A DNA stretch of 64,000 bases, taken from contig QAMW01000017.1 of NCBI GenBank assembly GCA_003150235.1, forward strand, positions 77,818-141,817, written 5' to 3'. Position numbers and translations under genes: made by a program. This document shows, piece after piece, positions 51,602-59,919 of this stretch; within the stretch, counting starts at the first letter, position 1, and each line of letters starts with the position of its first letter. Below the pieces are notes generated by a model. It was given only the letters and a program-made list of their open reading frames with translations. It did not search any database and was not told where the DNA came from. This DNA comes from Bacteroidales bacterium. Lineage in GTDB: Bacteria > Bacteroidota > Bacteroidia > Bacteroidales > Muribaculaceae.

Positions 51602-52279
51602 ATGAAAAAGGTCCTATTATTGGTTTCTCTCGCAGTGGCGGCTTTGGTCGGCAATGCGGCTAAACCTTACAAGGTCGCGATACTTGGCGACTCCTATTCG
51701 ACATTTGAGCGTCACGTGCAGCCCGATACCAACTATGTATGGTATTTCGACGGGGAAAACAAGCCTGAACGCACCGATGTCAACGCTCTCGGCGATACCT
51801 GGTGGCAGCGCTTTATCAATGATACCGGTTTTGAGCTTGTCAGAAACAATTCTTTCTCCGGCTCCACCATCTGCCACACCGGTTACAATGGCGAGGATTA
51901 TTCCGGCAGGTCGTTTATCACGCGTATGCGTTATCTTGGCGACCCCGACATAATATTGGTATTCGGTGCCACCAACGATTTCTGGGCGAAAGTTCCGGTT
52001 GAGTCCGACAGCACTCTCCACAACCCGCTATATGCCTTCCATCCGGCGATGAAAGAGCTGGTGACAGGTCTGCCCGCGCTTTATCCCGGCGCGAAAGTCT
52101 ACTTCATGCTCAATGACGAGATTGACGGACCTGTGCGCGACATTATATTAAAGGAGTGCGAGGCGCAGCGCATACCGGTGCTTCAGCTGGAGGCAATAGA
52201 CAAGCGCATGGGACATCCCTCAAAAGCCGGCATGGCGGAAATCAACCGGCAACTCAAGGAATTTTTAAGAATCGAATAA
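51602..52279 (+). CDS. Secreted SGNH/GDSL hydrolase
   Basis: 225 residues from the ATG at 51602 (signal peptide MKKVLLLVSLAVAALVGNAA); an in-frame ATG 54 bp earlier lacks a proper signal. Blocks: GDSYSTF (catalytic Ser), NNSFSGSTICHTG (Gly/Asn block), VFGATNDFW (Asn), and GHPSKAGM (catalytic His, with the Asp region before it). Probably deacetylates or de-esterifies a glycan or peptide outside the inner membrane; the substrate is unknown. It is 18 bp before the barrel gene on the same strand, so likely one operon. Confidence 0.85.
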   Translation: MKKVLLLVSLAVAALVGNAAKPYKVAILGDSYSTFERHVQPDTNYVWYFDGENKPERTDVNALGDTWWQRFINDTGFELVRNNSFSGSTICHTGYNGEDYSGRSFITRMRYLGDPDIILVFGATNDFWAKVPVESDSTLHNPLYAFHPAMKELVTGLPALYPGAKVYFMLNDEIDGPVRDIILKECEAQRIPVLQLEAIDKRMGHPSKAGMAEINRQLKEFLRIE

Positions 52280-52297
52280 ATAAAAACATTACACAAT

Positions 52298-53038
52298 ATG
52301 AAAAAGACCATCACGGCAATCATCGCTGCCGCAATGCTCGCTATACCCGCGGCTTCGTCGGCACAGGCTTTAATCGACACCGGTACACCCTCTAAAGTGG
52401 TGCAGGCAGGTATCCGCGTAGGCTTCAACACCTCCAACCTCACCACCAACTACGATGAGGCTTTTCCTGAAATAGCATGGAACCACACCCAGTGGAAGCA
52501 GGGTTTCACCATCGGGGCTGCTGTTGACATCAATCTGAAAAATTACCTTGCCATTCAGTCCGGCTTCTATTTCAAGTCGCGCAACAGTGATTTCCATTAC
52601 CTGTTGAACGAGACTTCGCTTCAGGCAATCGACGGACATTGGGGTGCATACTATTTCGAGATACCTTTGCTGCTGTCATTCCGCCTCGGTGTCGCTGAGT
52701 TGGCTCAGGCACAGATTGACCTCGGACCCTATTTTGCCACCGGCTTTGGCGGAAAGGTCAATTACACGCTCTATCAGTCGGAAAGCTCTCTCCTTGACGG
52801 GTCGCATAGCGTGGTCGCCTACGAGAGCAAGGGTGACTATTTCGGCGACCATGGTATCGCCAACCGCTTTGACTGGGGCTTGAAATTCGGGCTCGGATTC
52901 CTGGTGATGCAGCACTATTATATTGGCGCGCACTATAATTTCAGCTGTAAAAATATCCTTAAGGATGTACCCGATGCCGCAAAGCGGCCCAAAGGTCACA
53001 ACAAGGCATGGACCTTCACTCTCGGCTACAACTTCTAA
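52298..53038 (+). CDS. PorT-like outer-membrane beta-barrel protein
   Basis: 246 residues. A signal peptide (about 1-23, ending SSAQA) precedes an eight-strand-type barrel: GIRVGFNTSNLTTNYDEAFP, GFTIGAAVDINLKNYLAIQSG, YYFEIPLLLSFRLG, IDLGPYFATGFGGKV, LGFLVMQHYYIGAHYNFS and the terminal FTLGYNF. Typical of the porin-like/PorT family (DUF3575/OmpW-like fold) in Bacteroidetes; function unknown. Monocistronic or coupled to the SGNH gene. Confidence 0.85.
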   Translation: MKKTITAIIAAAMLAIPAASSAQALIDTGTPSKVVQAGIRVGFNTSNLTTNYDEAFPEIAWNHTQWKQGFTIGAAVDINLKNYLAIQSGFYFKSRNSDFHYLLNETSLQAIDGHWGAYYFEIPLLLSFRLGVAELAQAQIDLGPYFATGFGGKVNYTLYQSESSLLDGSHSVVAYESKGDYFGDHGIANRFDWGLKFGLGFLVMQHYYIGAHYNFSCKNILKDVPDAAKRPKGHNKAWTFTLGYNF

Positions 53039-53101
53039 TCCCTCCCCCTCTACGGCTACGCGATACGGTCTGACAACTGAAATCTGAAAACTGACAACTT
53101 T

Positions 53102-53312
53102 TTTCCCGCAGGGAAAAATCCAAACTTAGCCGGGGTGTTGAGCGTAGCGAAACCCCCGGACAGCATCGTATATGTTAATGTTTCCGACAGGAATCATCCC
53201 GGGCAAGATTGATGATTCCCTGACGGGAAACATCGCTGCTGAAGCCCTGCTCCCGTAGGTTTCGCTACGCTCAACACTACGGCTAAACAAAGATGATTCC
53301 CCTCAGGGAATC
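53102..53312. repeat. Family C palindromic element, copy 7
   Basis: It begins ttttcccgcagggaaaa and ends gattcccctcagggaatc; arms tagccggggtgttgagcgt and cgctcaacactacggcta flank tgtttccgacaggaatcatc and gatgattccctgacgggaaa. The next 53313-53465 carries family B units (gtaggggcgagtggaagctc) and no gene. Confidence 0.8.
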
Positions 53313-53497
53313 AATCCCATTGCAATGCTTTACTCTCTGCTACACCCGCAATGCTCGCCCCCCCTCCCGATGCGCGGGCGACCTTCCAGTCGCCCATACA
53401 GCTATGCGCTGATTCACAAGTCAATGTAGGGGCGAGTGGAAGCTCGCCCGCCCACTCGCCGAGCCAAATCTTCATTGCTTCCACTGGACAAAAAATA

Positions 53498-53530
53498 GAG
53501 ACTGCCTAACTTTGGTTGTTAGACAGTCTC
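53498..53530 (-). terminator. Terminator-like hairpin without a partner gene
   Basis: Stem gagactgcctaac / gttagacagtctc (13 bp, one mismatch), followed on the minus strand by a T run. No minus-strand gene ends here. It may be a remnant. Confidence 0.45.
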
Positions 53531-53615
53531 CTCCTAAGCTTCGCGAAGAAAATTATTTTTTATAATCAAATCAAGATTTCATGAAAAAGTTTTCAGGAAA
53601 AGAGAAGCAACCTCA

Positions 53616-53700
53616 GCCAAATTACCGAATGAAATGCCGCCAAATTACCGAATGAAATGCAGCCAAATTACCGAATGAAATGCCGCCAAATTACCGAATT
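53616..53700. repeat. Four 23-bp iterons upstream of ATPase gene
   Basis: Four direct repeats with core ccaaattaccgaatgaaat start at 53616, 53639, 53662 and 53685 (period 23 bp). The last copy is cut at 53700, just upstream of the -7 element. The arrangement looks like a protein-binding array at the promoter. Confidence 0.85.
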
Positions 53701-53715
53701 ATCAAAATAATTTGT

Positions 53716-53723
53716 TATCTTTG
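53716..53723 (+). promoter_or_regulatory. -7 element of DUF4143 ATPase gene
   Basis: TATCTTTG fits TAnnTTTG. The expected -33 position falls in the last iteron (53685-53700), so a protein bound to the iterons would block the promoter. The gene starts 20 bp downstream. Confidence 0.55.
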
Positions 53724-53743
53724 CGGCACAAATGACAATGTAG

Positions 53744-55027
53744 ATGGCTAAAAAAGAGAAATATAGACCCCGTATCGCCGACCGGTTGCTTGCCCGCAAA
53801 TTGCAGGGAAAAGGTGCGGTGCTTTTAGAAGGTGCAAAATGGTGTGGCAAGACCACCACTGCAAAGCAGATTTCCAAGAGTGTGCTGTACATGACCGAGC
53901 CGGGCAGAGTCGTACAAAATCTGGAGTTGGCGCGGTTAAACCCCTTGCTGCTCCTGCGTGGCGCAAAGCCGCGTCTTATCGACGAGTGGCAAGTAGCGCC
54001 GCAACTTTGGGATGCGGTGAGATTTGAGGCTGACCGCAGCGATAGTCTCGGACTGTTTATATTGACCGGATCGAGTGTGCCGTCCGATATGAGCGGAGTC
54101 ATGCACAGCGGTACAGGGCGTTTTGCTTGGATGAAAATGCGGCCTATGTCGTTATGGGAATCGGGGGAATCATCAGGAGAGGTTTCCATGGCGTCGTTGT
54201 TTGACGGCAATCTTGATATTGCGGGATACTCGGAAGTCGATTTGGAACAAATTGCGTTTGTCGCCTGTCGCGGCGGTTGGCCCCTCGCTGTATCAATGAA
54301 TGGCGATGTGGCGCTTGACCAGGCTTTTGACTATATATCGGCTGTAGAGCATCGTGATATACAGCTCGCCGACGGTGTGATGCGTGACCCCGCGAGAGTA
54401 CATCGGCTCTTGCGCTCCTACGCGCGCCATCAAGGTACACAGGCTCCAAATTCAGTAATCCGTGCCAACCTTATCGAGAATGAGGGCGAAGCACTCGACG
54501 TTGACACCGTCGCTTCCTATATAAGGGCATTGGAGCGCATTTTCGTAATCGAGGATGCAACGGCATGGAACCCCAACCTGCGGTCAAAAACCGCAATCCG
54601 CACCTCCGACACACGATATTTCACCGACCCGTCAATCGCAACGGCGGCACTCGGAATCGGTCCTTCCGACCTTATAGCCGACCTTGAGACATTCGGGCTG
54701 ATTTTCGAGACGCTCTGTATGCGCGACCTGCGGGTGTACGCTGAGCCGATAAGCGGTACGGTATATCATTACCGCGATAAAAACGGGTTGGAATGTGATG
54801 CAGTGGTGCATCTTCGTGACGGGCGTTACGGACTTGTGGAAATCAAGCTCGGAGGCGACAAACTTATCAGCGAGGGAGCATCGACCCTGTTGTCGCTTGC
54901 CGGAAAAATCGACACAGAGCGGATGAAGGCACCATCGTTCATGATGGTGCTTACTGCTGTCGGTAATTATGCCTACCGCCGCGAGGACGGTGTGCTCGTC
55001 GTCCCCGTCTCCTGCCTGAGAGACTGA
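53744..55027 (+). CDS. AAA-type ATPase with DUF4143 domain
   Basis: 427 residues. N-terminal AAA_14 domain with Walker A LEGAKWCGKTTTAKQ (27-41) and Walker B-like RLIDEWQVAPQLWD. Then a winged-helix region and the C-terminal DUF4143 part with ECDAVVHLRDGRYGLVEIKL, where D-x(n)-E-x-K resembles a PD-(D/E)XK nuclease core. Members are widespread in gut Bacteroidales and often genetically mobile, but their function is not established. Likely intact. Its promoter is covered by four 23-bp iterons. A minus-strand frame over its 5' end is a shadow. Confidence 0.88.
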   Translation: MAKKEKYRPRIADRLLARKLQGKGAVLLEGAKWCGKTTTAKQISKSVLYMTEPGRVVQNLELARLNPLLLLRGAKPRLIDEWQVAPQLWDAVRFEADRSDSLGLFILTGSSVPSDMSGVMHSGTGRFAWMKMRPMSLWESGESSGEVSMASLFDGNLDIAGYSEVDLEQIAFVACRGGWPLAVSMNGDVALDQAFDYISAVEHRDIQLADGVMRDPARVHRLLRSYARHQGTQAPNSVIRANLIENEGEALDVDTVASYIRALERIFVIEDATAWNPNLRSKTAIRTSDTRYFTDPSIATAALGIGPSDLIADLETFGLIFETLCMRDLRVYAEPISGTVYHYRDKNGLECDAVVHLRDGRYGLVEIKLGGDKLISEGASTLLSLAGKIDTERMKAPSFMMVLTAVGNYAYRREDGVLVVPVSCLRD

Positions 55028-55072
55028 GCGGGGCGGTTTTGCAACACCCTCCTCATCTTGTTAAAAATGAAT

Positions 55073-55255
55073 TTAGAATTTATAGGAATTGCGTTCCTCC
55101 CGCTCCTTGCGTTTCTTATAATTAGGGTCCATCCACGGCAAGCCGCGCTGGTCCTTAGAAGAGTGCTTAGATGGCACCTTTATCATTTTAAGGACAAGAA
55201 TTACAATGCCCATAAGGATAAGAGATTCCATAATGTCAATCGTTAAATTCATCAT
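55073..55255 (-). CDS. Small membrane protein
   Basis: 60 residues from the ATG at 55255 (55252 or 55231 are alternatives; the TATATTCG -7-like element near 55262 argues against a start further upstream). One TM segment (SLILMGIVILVLKMIKV) precedes a conserved-looking basic tail with HSSKDQRGLPWMDPNYKKRK. Single-pass short proteins with a DPNYKKR tail occur in Bacteroidales; the function is unknown. Convergent with the ATPase gene. Confidence 0.55.
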   Translation of the reverse strand: MMNLTIDIMESLILMGIVILVLKMIKVPSKHSSKDQRGLPWMDPNYKKRKEREERNSYKF

Positions 55256-55345
55256 TTTCACGAATATACAAATTTTGCGGGAGATTATAAAATTTTCGTG
55301 CAGCAAATTTCAAAATCTGCGTCGTGAATGAGGCGTTAGCGATTC

Positions 55346-55446
55346 AAGATGATTCCCTACGGGAAACATTTATAGTTATTCATCCTTTCCGGGGGTATCG
55401 CTGCGCTCAACGCCCCGGCTAAGTTTAGATTATCCCTGCGGGAAAG
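55346..55446. repeat. Family C element, right half (copy 8)
   Basis: It contains gatgattccctacgggaaac, the arm cgctcaacgccccggctaa and the terminal atccctgcgggaaa hairpin; the left half is missing. With a family B-like remainder (55447-55512) it fills the gap before korB's terminator. Confidence 0.7.
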
Positions 55447-55512
55447 GGTTGTCGGCGTTAGGGGCGTACTGCCGCTACGCGTTATCGTGGGGTGGATGTG
55501 GTGAGGTCAAGG

Positions 55513-55559
55513 ACATAAAAAGGTGCAGCGCCGGGAGTCCGGGACTGCACCTTTTATGT
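55513..55559 (-). terminator. Terminator of korAB
   Basis: Stem acataaaaaggtgcag / ctgcaccttttatgt with a GC-rich inner palindrome (ccgggagtccgg); on the minus strand T runs follow. It lies 18 bp after the korB stop. Confidence 0.8.
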
Positions 55560-55576
55560 GGGGGGAGGGGATTGTG

Positions 55577-56590
55577 TTATTTTACTTCCCAGTGTTCGCC
55601 CGCAAGGATCATGTCGCGCAGACAGGTGAATCCTTTCTTGGCTCTTACTTCCTCGACTTGACGGTCGACTTCCTCGTTGTAGACGGGGCTTTCCACATCG
55701 CGGATGACTCCGACAGCAAGCGGGAGCGAATAGCCGTCCATCATGGCAAGCTGCTGATGAAGGAAGTTGCTGGGTGTATGCGCGTCGTGTACAAGCACGT
55801 CATCAATCGTGTATCCGTCCTTGCCTACCTCGACTGCTTTCAGCAGGAAGCCGTCGCGCACGAGTCCACGGGTATTGTCTTTTCCGAAGAGCATCTTTTC
55901 ACCGTGACGGAGATGGATTGTGCGCTCTGCGCGAAACTCGCGGTCAGTGATATAATTATGTATACCGTTGTTGAAAATCACGCAATTCTGAAGCATCTCG
56001 ACAACCGAGGTGCCTTTGTGGCGCGCAGCCGCCACCATCACTTCCTGTGCTGTCGGCAGGTCGACATCGATCGAGCGGGCAAAGAAGTTGCCGCGCGCAC
56101 CGAACACAAGTTCGGCGGGGATAAACGGGTCCTCGGTCGTGCCGTAGGGCGACGACTTGCTGACAAATCCGCGCGCACTGGTAGGCGAATACTGCCCCTT
56201 GGTCAAACCGTAAATCTTATTGTTGAAAAGCAGGAGGTTTATGTCGATGTTGCGTCGCACGGCATGGATGAAATGGTTGCCGCCGATGGCGAGTCCGTCA
56301 CCGTCGCCCGACACCTGCCATACAGTCATCTCCGGATTGGCAACCTTGAAGCCTGTGGCAACTGCGGCAGCCCTGCCGTGGATGGTATGGAAGCCGTAGG
56401 TGTTCATGTAGTAAGGCAGTCGCGAGCTGCAGCCGATACCCGATATGACAGCCGTCATGTGAGGGGGTACGCCGACCTCTGCCATAGCCTTGTGGAGTAC
56501 GTTAAGTATCGCGTGGTCGCCGCATCCGGCACACCATCTTACCGACTGTCCGTTTTTGTAGTCGCCGGCGCTATATGTTGTACATTCCAT
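55577..56590 (-). CDS. korB: 2-oxoglutarate:ferredoxin oxidoreductase, beta subunit
   Basis: 337 residues. TPP-binding half of the 2-oxoacid:acceptor oxidoreductase: WCAGCGDHAILNVLHKAMAE (Cys motif and TPP-binding start), HGRAAAVATGFKVANPEM, the TPP/Mg motif SGDGDGLAIGGNHFIHAVRRN and LLLFNNKIYGLTKGQ. It oxidatively decarboxylates 2-oxoglutarate to succinyl-CoA with ferredoxin in the reductive or oxidative TCA branch; pyruvate or other 2-oxoacids cannot be excluded. 12 bp after korA. Confidence 0.93.
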   Translation of the reverse strand: MECTTYSAGDYKNGQSVRWCAGCGDHAILNVLHKAMAEVGVPPHMTAVISGIGCSSRLPYYMNTYGFHTIHGRAAAVATGFKVANPEMTVWQVSGDGDGLAIGGNHFIHAVRRNIDINLLLFNNKIYGLTKGQYSPTSARGFVSKSSPYGTTEDPFIPAELVFGARGNFFARSIDVDLPTAQEVMVAAARHKGTSVVEMLQNCVIFNNGIHNYITDREFRAERTIHLRHGEKMLFGKDNTRGLVRDGFLLKAVEVGKDGYTIDDVLVHDAHTPSNFLHQQLAMMDGYSLPLAVGVIRDVESPVYNEEVDRQVEEVRAKKGFTCLRDMILAGEHWEVK

Positions 56591-56602
56591 AATTCCTTGT
56601 CG

Positions 56603-58450
56603 TTACTGTTGGTCCATAAATTTTTTCACTCCGTCGACCACTTCTTTTACAAGGAAGGGCTGACCCTGAATCTTGTTGATGCGGTGGATTTCCATGCCGG
56701 CAAACTTGCTCTGGAGATAGTCGGCAAACTGTCCGGTGTTCAACTCGGCGCATATCACGCGCTTGTAGCGGCGAAGCACCTCCCCGGTATTGGCGGGAAG
56801 CGGGTTGATGTAGCGGAAATGGGCGAATGCCACCTTGCGGCCTTCGGCACACAGCTCCTCGGCTGCAGTGTAAAGATGTCCGTAAGTACCGCCCCAGCCT
56901 ATAAGCAGGGTGTCGGCATCGGCATCGCAAAGCACATCGAGCGCGGGGATGTCTTTAGCTACATTTTCCACTTTCTTACGGCGCACCTCGACCATGTGCT
57001 CATGGTTGACGGGGTCGGTGGAAATCACGCTTGTGTCGAAATCTTTCTCCAGACCTCCGAGGCGGTGCATGAGGCCCTCTGTGCCGGGGATAGCCCAATA
57101 ACGCACAAGTGTCTCCGGGTCGCGCATATAGGGCAGCCACTTTTCACGGAGTTCGTCAGGGACAAAGTGAGGCTTGATTTCAGGATACTCCTCAGTGTCG
57201 GGGACACGCCATGCCGATGAACCATTGCCGATAAAGGCATCGGAAAGCAGGATAACCGGCGTCATGTGCTCGATGGCGATGCGTGACGCCTCGAAAGCCA
57301 TGGTGAAGCAGTCGGTAGGCGATGCGGGCGCAACGACCACCACAGGCGATTCACCGTTTCTGCCGTAAAGAGCCTGCATGAGGTCGGTCTGCTCGGTCTT
57401 TGTCGGGAGACCGGTGGAAGGACCGCCGCGCTGTACATCAATCACCACCAGCGGAAGTTCAGCCATCACGGCAAGACCTATACCCTCGCTCTTGAGGGCA
57501 AGTCCGGGACCGGAAGTTGAGGTGACGCCGAGATTGCCTGCAAACGACGCTCCGATAGCGGAGCATACGCCCGCAATCTCGTCTTCCATCTGCACGGCTT
57601 TCACTCCGAGATCCTTGCGCTTGGCAAGTTCGTGGAGTATGTCGGTAGCGGGAGTGATGGGGTAGCTGCCGAGGAAAAGGGGGCGACCCGATTTCTCCGA
57701 AGCGAGGATGAGTCCCCATGCGGTAGCCGTGTTACCGTTGATGTCGGTGTAGTAGCCGGGGGCTATGTTTTCCGACTCTATGCGGTAGGTCGATACCGAC
57801 GCGTGTATGTTGGCACCGTAATCATAGCCTGCCTGAAGCACCTTGGCGTTTGCCTCGTATATCGCAGGCTTGCGGGCAAATTTATTTTTAAGATGACGGA
57901 GCGCGGCATCGAGCGGGCGGTCAAAGAGCCAGCACACGAGTCCGAGCGCGAAGATATTGCGACATTTCAGCACCGACTTGTTGTCAAGCCCCGAGTCGGC
58001 GAGAGCCGCCTTTGTCATCGATGTCACGGGCACTTCAAGTACCTGGGCGTTGATATTCAGCTCCTTGAAGGGGTCATCGGTAGTAAAGAGTGCCTTCTTG
58101 AGGTCAGCTTCCTTGAAAGAGTCGATGTCGACGATTACAATGCCGCCGTGGTTGAGATGCTTGATATTCTGCTTAAGTGCGGCGGGATTCATCGCCACGA
58201 GCACGTCAGCCTTGTCACCGGGGGTGTGTACACCTACCCCGATATGTACCTGGAAGCCCGACACACCGCTTAACGAGCCCTGCGGGGCGCGGATTTCTGC
58301 CGGATAATCGGGGAAAGTGGAAACCTGGTTGCCTACTCCCGCCGATACGTTGGTAAAAATGTTTCCCGCAAGCTGCATGCCGTCGCCGGAATCACCGGAA
58401 AAACGGATGACAACCTTGTCGAGATACTTTACATTTGCTTTTTCTAACAT
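56603..58450 (-). CDS. korA: 2-oxoacid:ferredoxin oxidoreductase, alpha/gamma subunit
   Basis: 615 residues, a fusion of the gamma domain (about 1-190, VIRFSGDSGDGMQLAGNIF) with the alpha (pyrimidine-binding) domain (from about 220, GSYPITPATDILHELA, then GPGLALKSEGIGLAVMAELP and RGGPSTGLPTKTEQ). Forms the enzyme with KorB. The fused layout is normal for the Kor family in Bacteroidetes. It starts the transcript; a minus-strand TAAATTTG at 58500-58507 is a plausible -7 element. A 565-residue antisense frame over korAB is a shadow. Confidence 0.93.
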   Translation of the reverse strand: MLEKANVKYLDKVVIRFSGDSGDGMQLAGNIFTNVSAGVGNQVSTFPDYPAEIRAPQGSLSGVSGFQVHIGVGVHTPGDKADVLVAMNPAALKQNIKHLNHGGIVIVDIDSFKEADLKKALFTTDDPFKELNINAQVLEVPVTSMTKAALADSGLDNKSVLKCRNIFALGLVCWLFDRPLDAALRHLKNKFARKPAIYEANAKVLQAGYDYGANIHASVSTYRIESENIAPGYYTDINGNTATAWGLILASEKSGRPLFLGSYPITPATDILHELAKRKDLGVKAVQMEDEIAGVCSAIGASFAGNLGVTSTSGPGLALKSEGIGLAVMAELPLVVIDVQRGGPSTGLPTKTEQTDLMQALYGRNGESPVVVVAPASPTDCFTMAFEASRIAIEHMTPVILLSDAFIGNGSSAWRVPDTEEYPEIKPHFVPDELREKWLPYMRDPETLVRYWAIPGTEGLMHRLGGLEKDFDTSVISTDPVNHEHMVEVRRKKVENVAKDIPALDVLCDADADTLLIGWGGTYGHLYTAAEELCAEGRKVAFAHFRYINPLPANTGEVLRRYKRVICAELNTGQFADYLQSKFAGMEIHRINKIQGQPFLVKEVVDGVKKFMDQQ

Positions 58451-58499
58451 AATGTCAACGCTTGTTGAACTTTTTCTTTATATAATCACGAAACATCCG

Positions 58500-58507
58500 C
58501 AAATTTA
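58500..58507 (-). promoter_or_regulatory. Candidate -7 element of korAB
   Basis: TAAATTTG on the minus strand, 50 bp before the korA ATG. The -33 element at the usual distance is weak. Confidence 0.35.
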
Positions 58508-58565
58508 CGACAAATTTTTCGGATATCCGCAATTTTTCTGACTAAATAACACTTTGTGCAAATTT

Positions 58566-59912
58566 CTACCGCCGATAACGCAGCTCCATGCCTCGCGCAG
58601 CTTCATCGACCGTGCCGTTGTCGTAGACACACCTGCCGTTGACGTAAGTCTTAATCACGCGGTTGTGAAGTACAGTGCCGTCAAGCGGAGTCCATCCGCA
58701 GCGGCTGAGCACCATGCCGTCGGTCACGGTATAGGGAGTGTCGGGGCTGACCACTGTAAGATCGGCGTAATAACCGGGGCGTATATAGCCGCGACGGTCA
58801 ATGCCGTACAATTCGGCGGGAGCGTGACACATCTTTTCCACTACAAGTTCGGTGGTAAACACCCCCCTGTCGGCAAGCTCAAGCATCACGGGAAGCGAGA
58901 ACTGCACCATCGGAGCGCCGGAAGCGGCTGTAAGGGCGTTTCCTTCCTTCTCCGACAGCAGATGCGGGGCGTGGTCGGTAGCCACTATATCAAGGCGACC
59001 GTCGCGCAGTCCCTCGCGTAATGCGTCGCGGTCGGCGGCACTCTTTACGGCGGGATTCATCTTGACGCGTGTGCCGAGCGTGTCGTAGTCGGCATCGGTA
59101 TACCACAGATGATGAACACACACCTCGGAGGTAATGCGTTTTTCAGTGAGAGGCTTCGGGGAAAACATCGCCACTTCCTCGGCTGTCGACACGTGAAGCA
59201 CGTGCAGACGCGTACCGTAACGCTTCGCGCGCTCTATGGCGCGTCGCGTGGAGATGATGCAAGCCTTGCGGCTGCGTATGAGCGGATGATATTTCACCGG
59301 CACATCCTCGCCCATTTCCGATACATAACGCTCACGGTTGGAACGTATGGTCGCCTCATCCTCGGAATGGATGGCGATAAGCGCCGGCACGTCGCGGAAT
59401 ATCCTTGTGAGTGTCTCTTCCTCGTCGACAAGCATGTTGCCGGTCGAAGAGCCGAGGAAGAGTTTGACACCGGGCACACGCGAATAGTCGCAGTCGAGCA
59501 ACTGTTCGGCGTTGTCGTTGGTGGCACCGATGAAAAAGCTGTAGTTTGTCACCGACACCTCGCTTGCATGACGCAACTTCTGCTCGACCGCCTCCACAGT
59601 CACCGTAGGCGGCTTGGTATTTGGCATGTCCATATAGGATGTCACGCCGCCGGCTACAGCTGCGCGTGATTCGGTCGACAAATTCGCCTTGTGGGTAAGA
59701 CCGGGGTCACGGAAATGCACCTGGTCATCTATCACACCGGGGAGCAGCAGCGCCCCGCCGAGGTCGACCGTGTCGCGACATTCACCAGCGACTGCCGCCG
59801 GGGGCATACCCTCGCCCACAGTCACGATAAACTGCCCCTCGATCACTACATAACCTATAGCCTTTTTACCTTCATTGACTATAAGGGCGTTGTAAAGGAG
59901 TGTGTCATGCAT
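58566..59912 (-). CDS. pyrC: Dihydroorotase (Gln-variant metal site)
   Basis: 448 residues, amidohydrolase superfamily. It interconverts carbamoyl aspartate and dihydroorotate in pyrimidine synthesis. Metal-site segments: IDDQVHFRDPG (62-70), where the usual first His of HxH is Gln64 and the second His66 is kept; GVKLFLGSSTGNM with Lys150 in the place of the carboxylated Lys; AIHSEDE (His182); HVLHVSTAEE (His237/240); VATDHAPH (Asp313). It follows the GT2 gene by 7 bp in the same transcript. A non-catalytic dihydroorotase-like role is an alternative because of the Gln. Confidence 0.88.
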   Translation of the reverse strand: MHDTLLYNALIVNEGKKAIGYVVIEGQFIVTVGEGMPPAAVAGECRDTVDLGGALLLPGVIDDQVHFRDPGLTHKANLSTESRAAVAGGVTSYMDMPNTKPPTVTVEAVEQKLRHASEVSVTNYSFFIGATNDNAEQLLDCDYSRVPGVKLFLGSSTGNMLVDEEETLTRIFRDVPALIAIHSEDEATIRSNRERYVSEMGEDVPVKYHPLIRSRKACIISTRRAIERAKRYGTRLHVLHVSTAEEVAMFSPKPLTEKRITSEVCVHHLWYTDADYDTLGTRVKMNPAVKSAADRDALREGLRDGRLDIVATDHAPHLLSEKEGNALTAASGAPMVQFSLPVMLELADRGVFTTELVVEKMCHAPAELYGIDRRGYIRPGYYADLTVVSPDTPYTVTDGMVLSRCGWTPLDGTVLHNRVIKTYVNGRCVYDNGTVDEAARGMELRYRR

Positions 59913-59919
59913 CGGTATC

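Noticed and set aside
53616..53700. CRISPR array
   Set aside because: The 23-bp units follow each other without variable spacers and no cas gene is near; it is a tandem iteron array.
53668..54210. 180-residue minus-strand frame
   Set aside because: It covers the ATPase promoter, iterons and Walker A region on the opposite strand; no independent evidence.
55523..57220. 565-residue plus-strand frame over korAB
   Set aside because: Antisense shadow of the two oxidoreductase subunits; GC-rich third positions of the real genes keep the opposite frame open.
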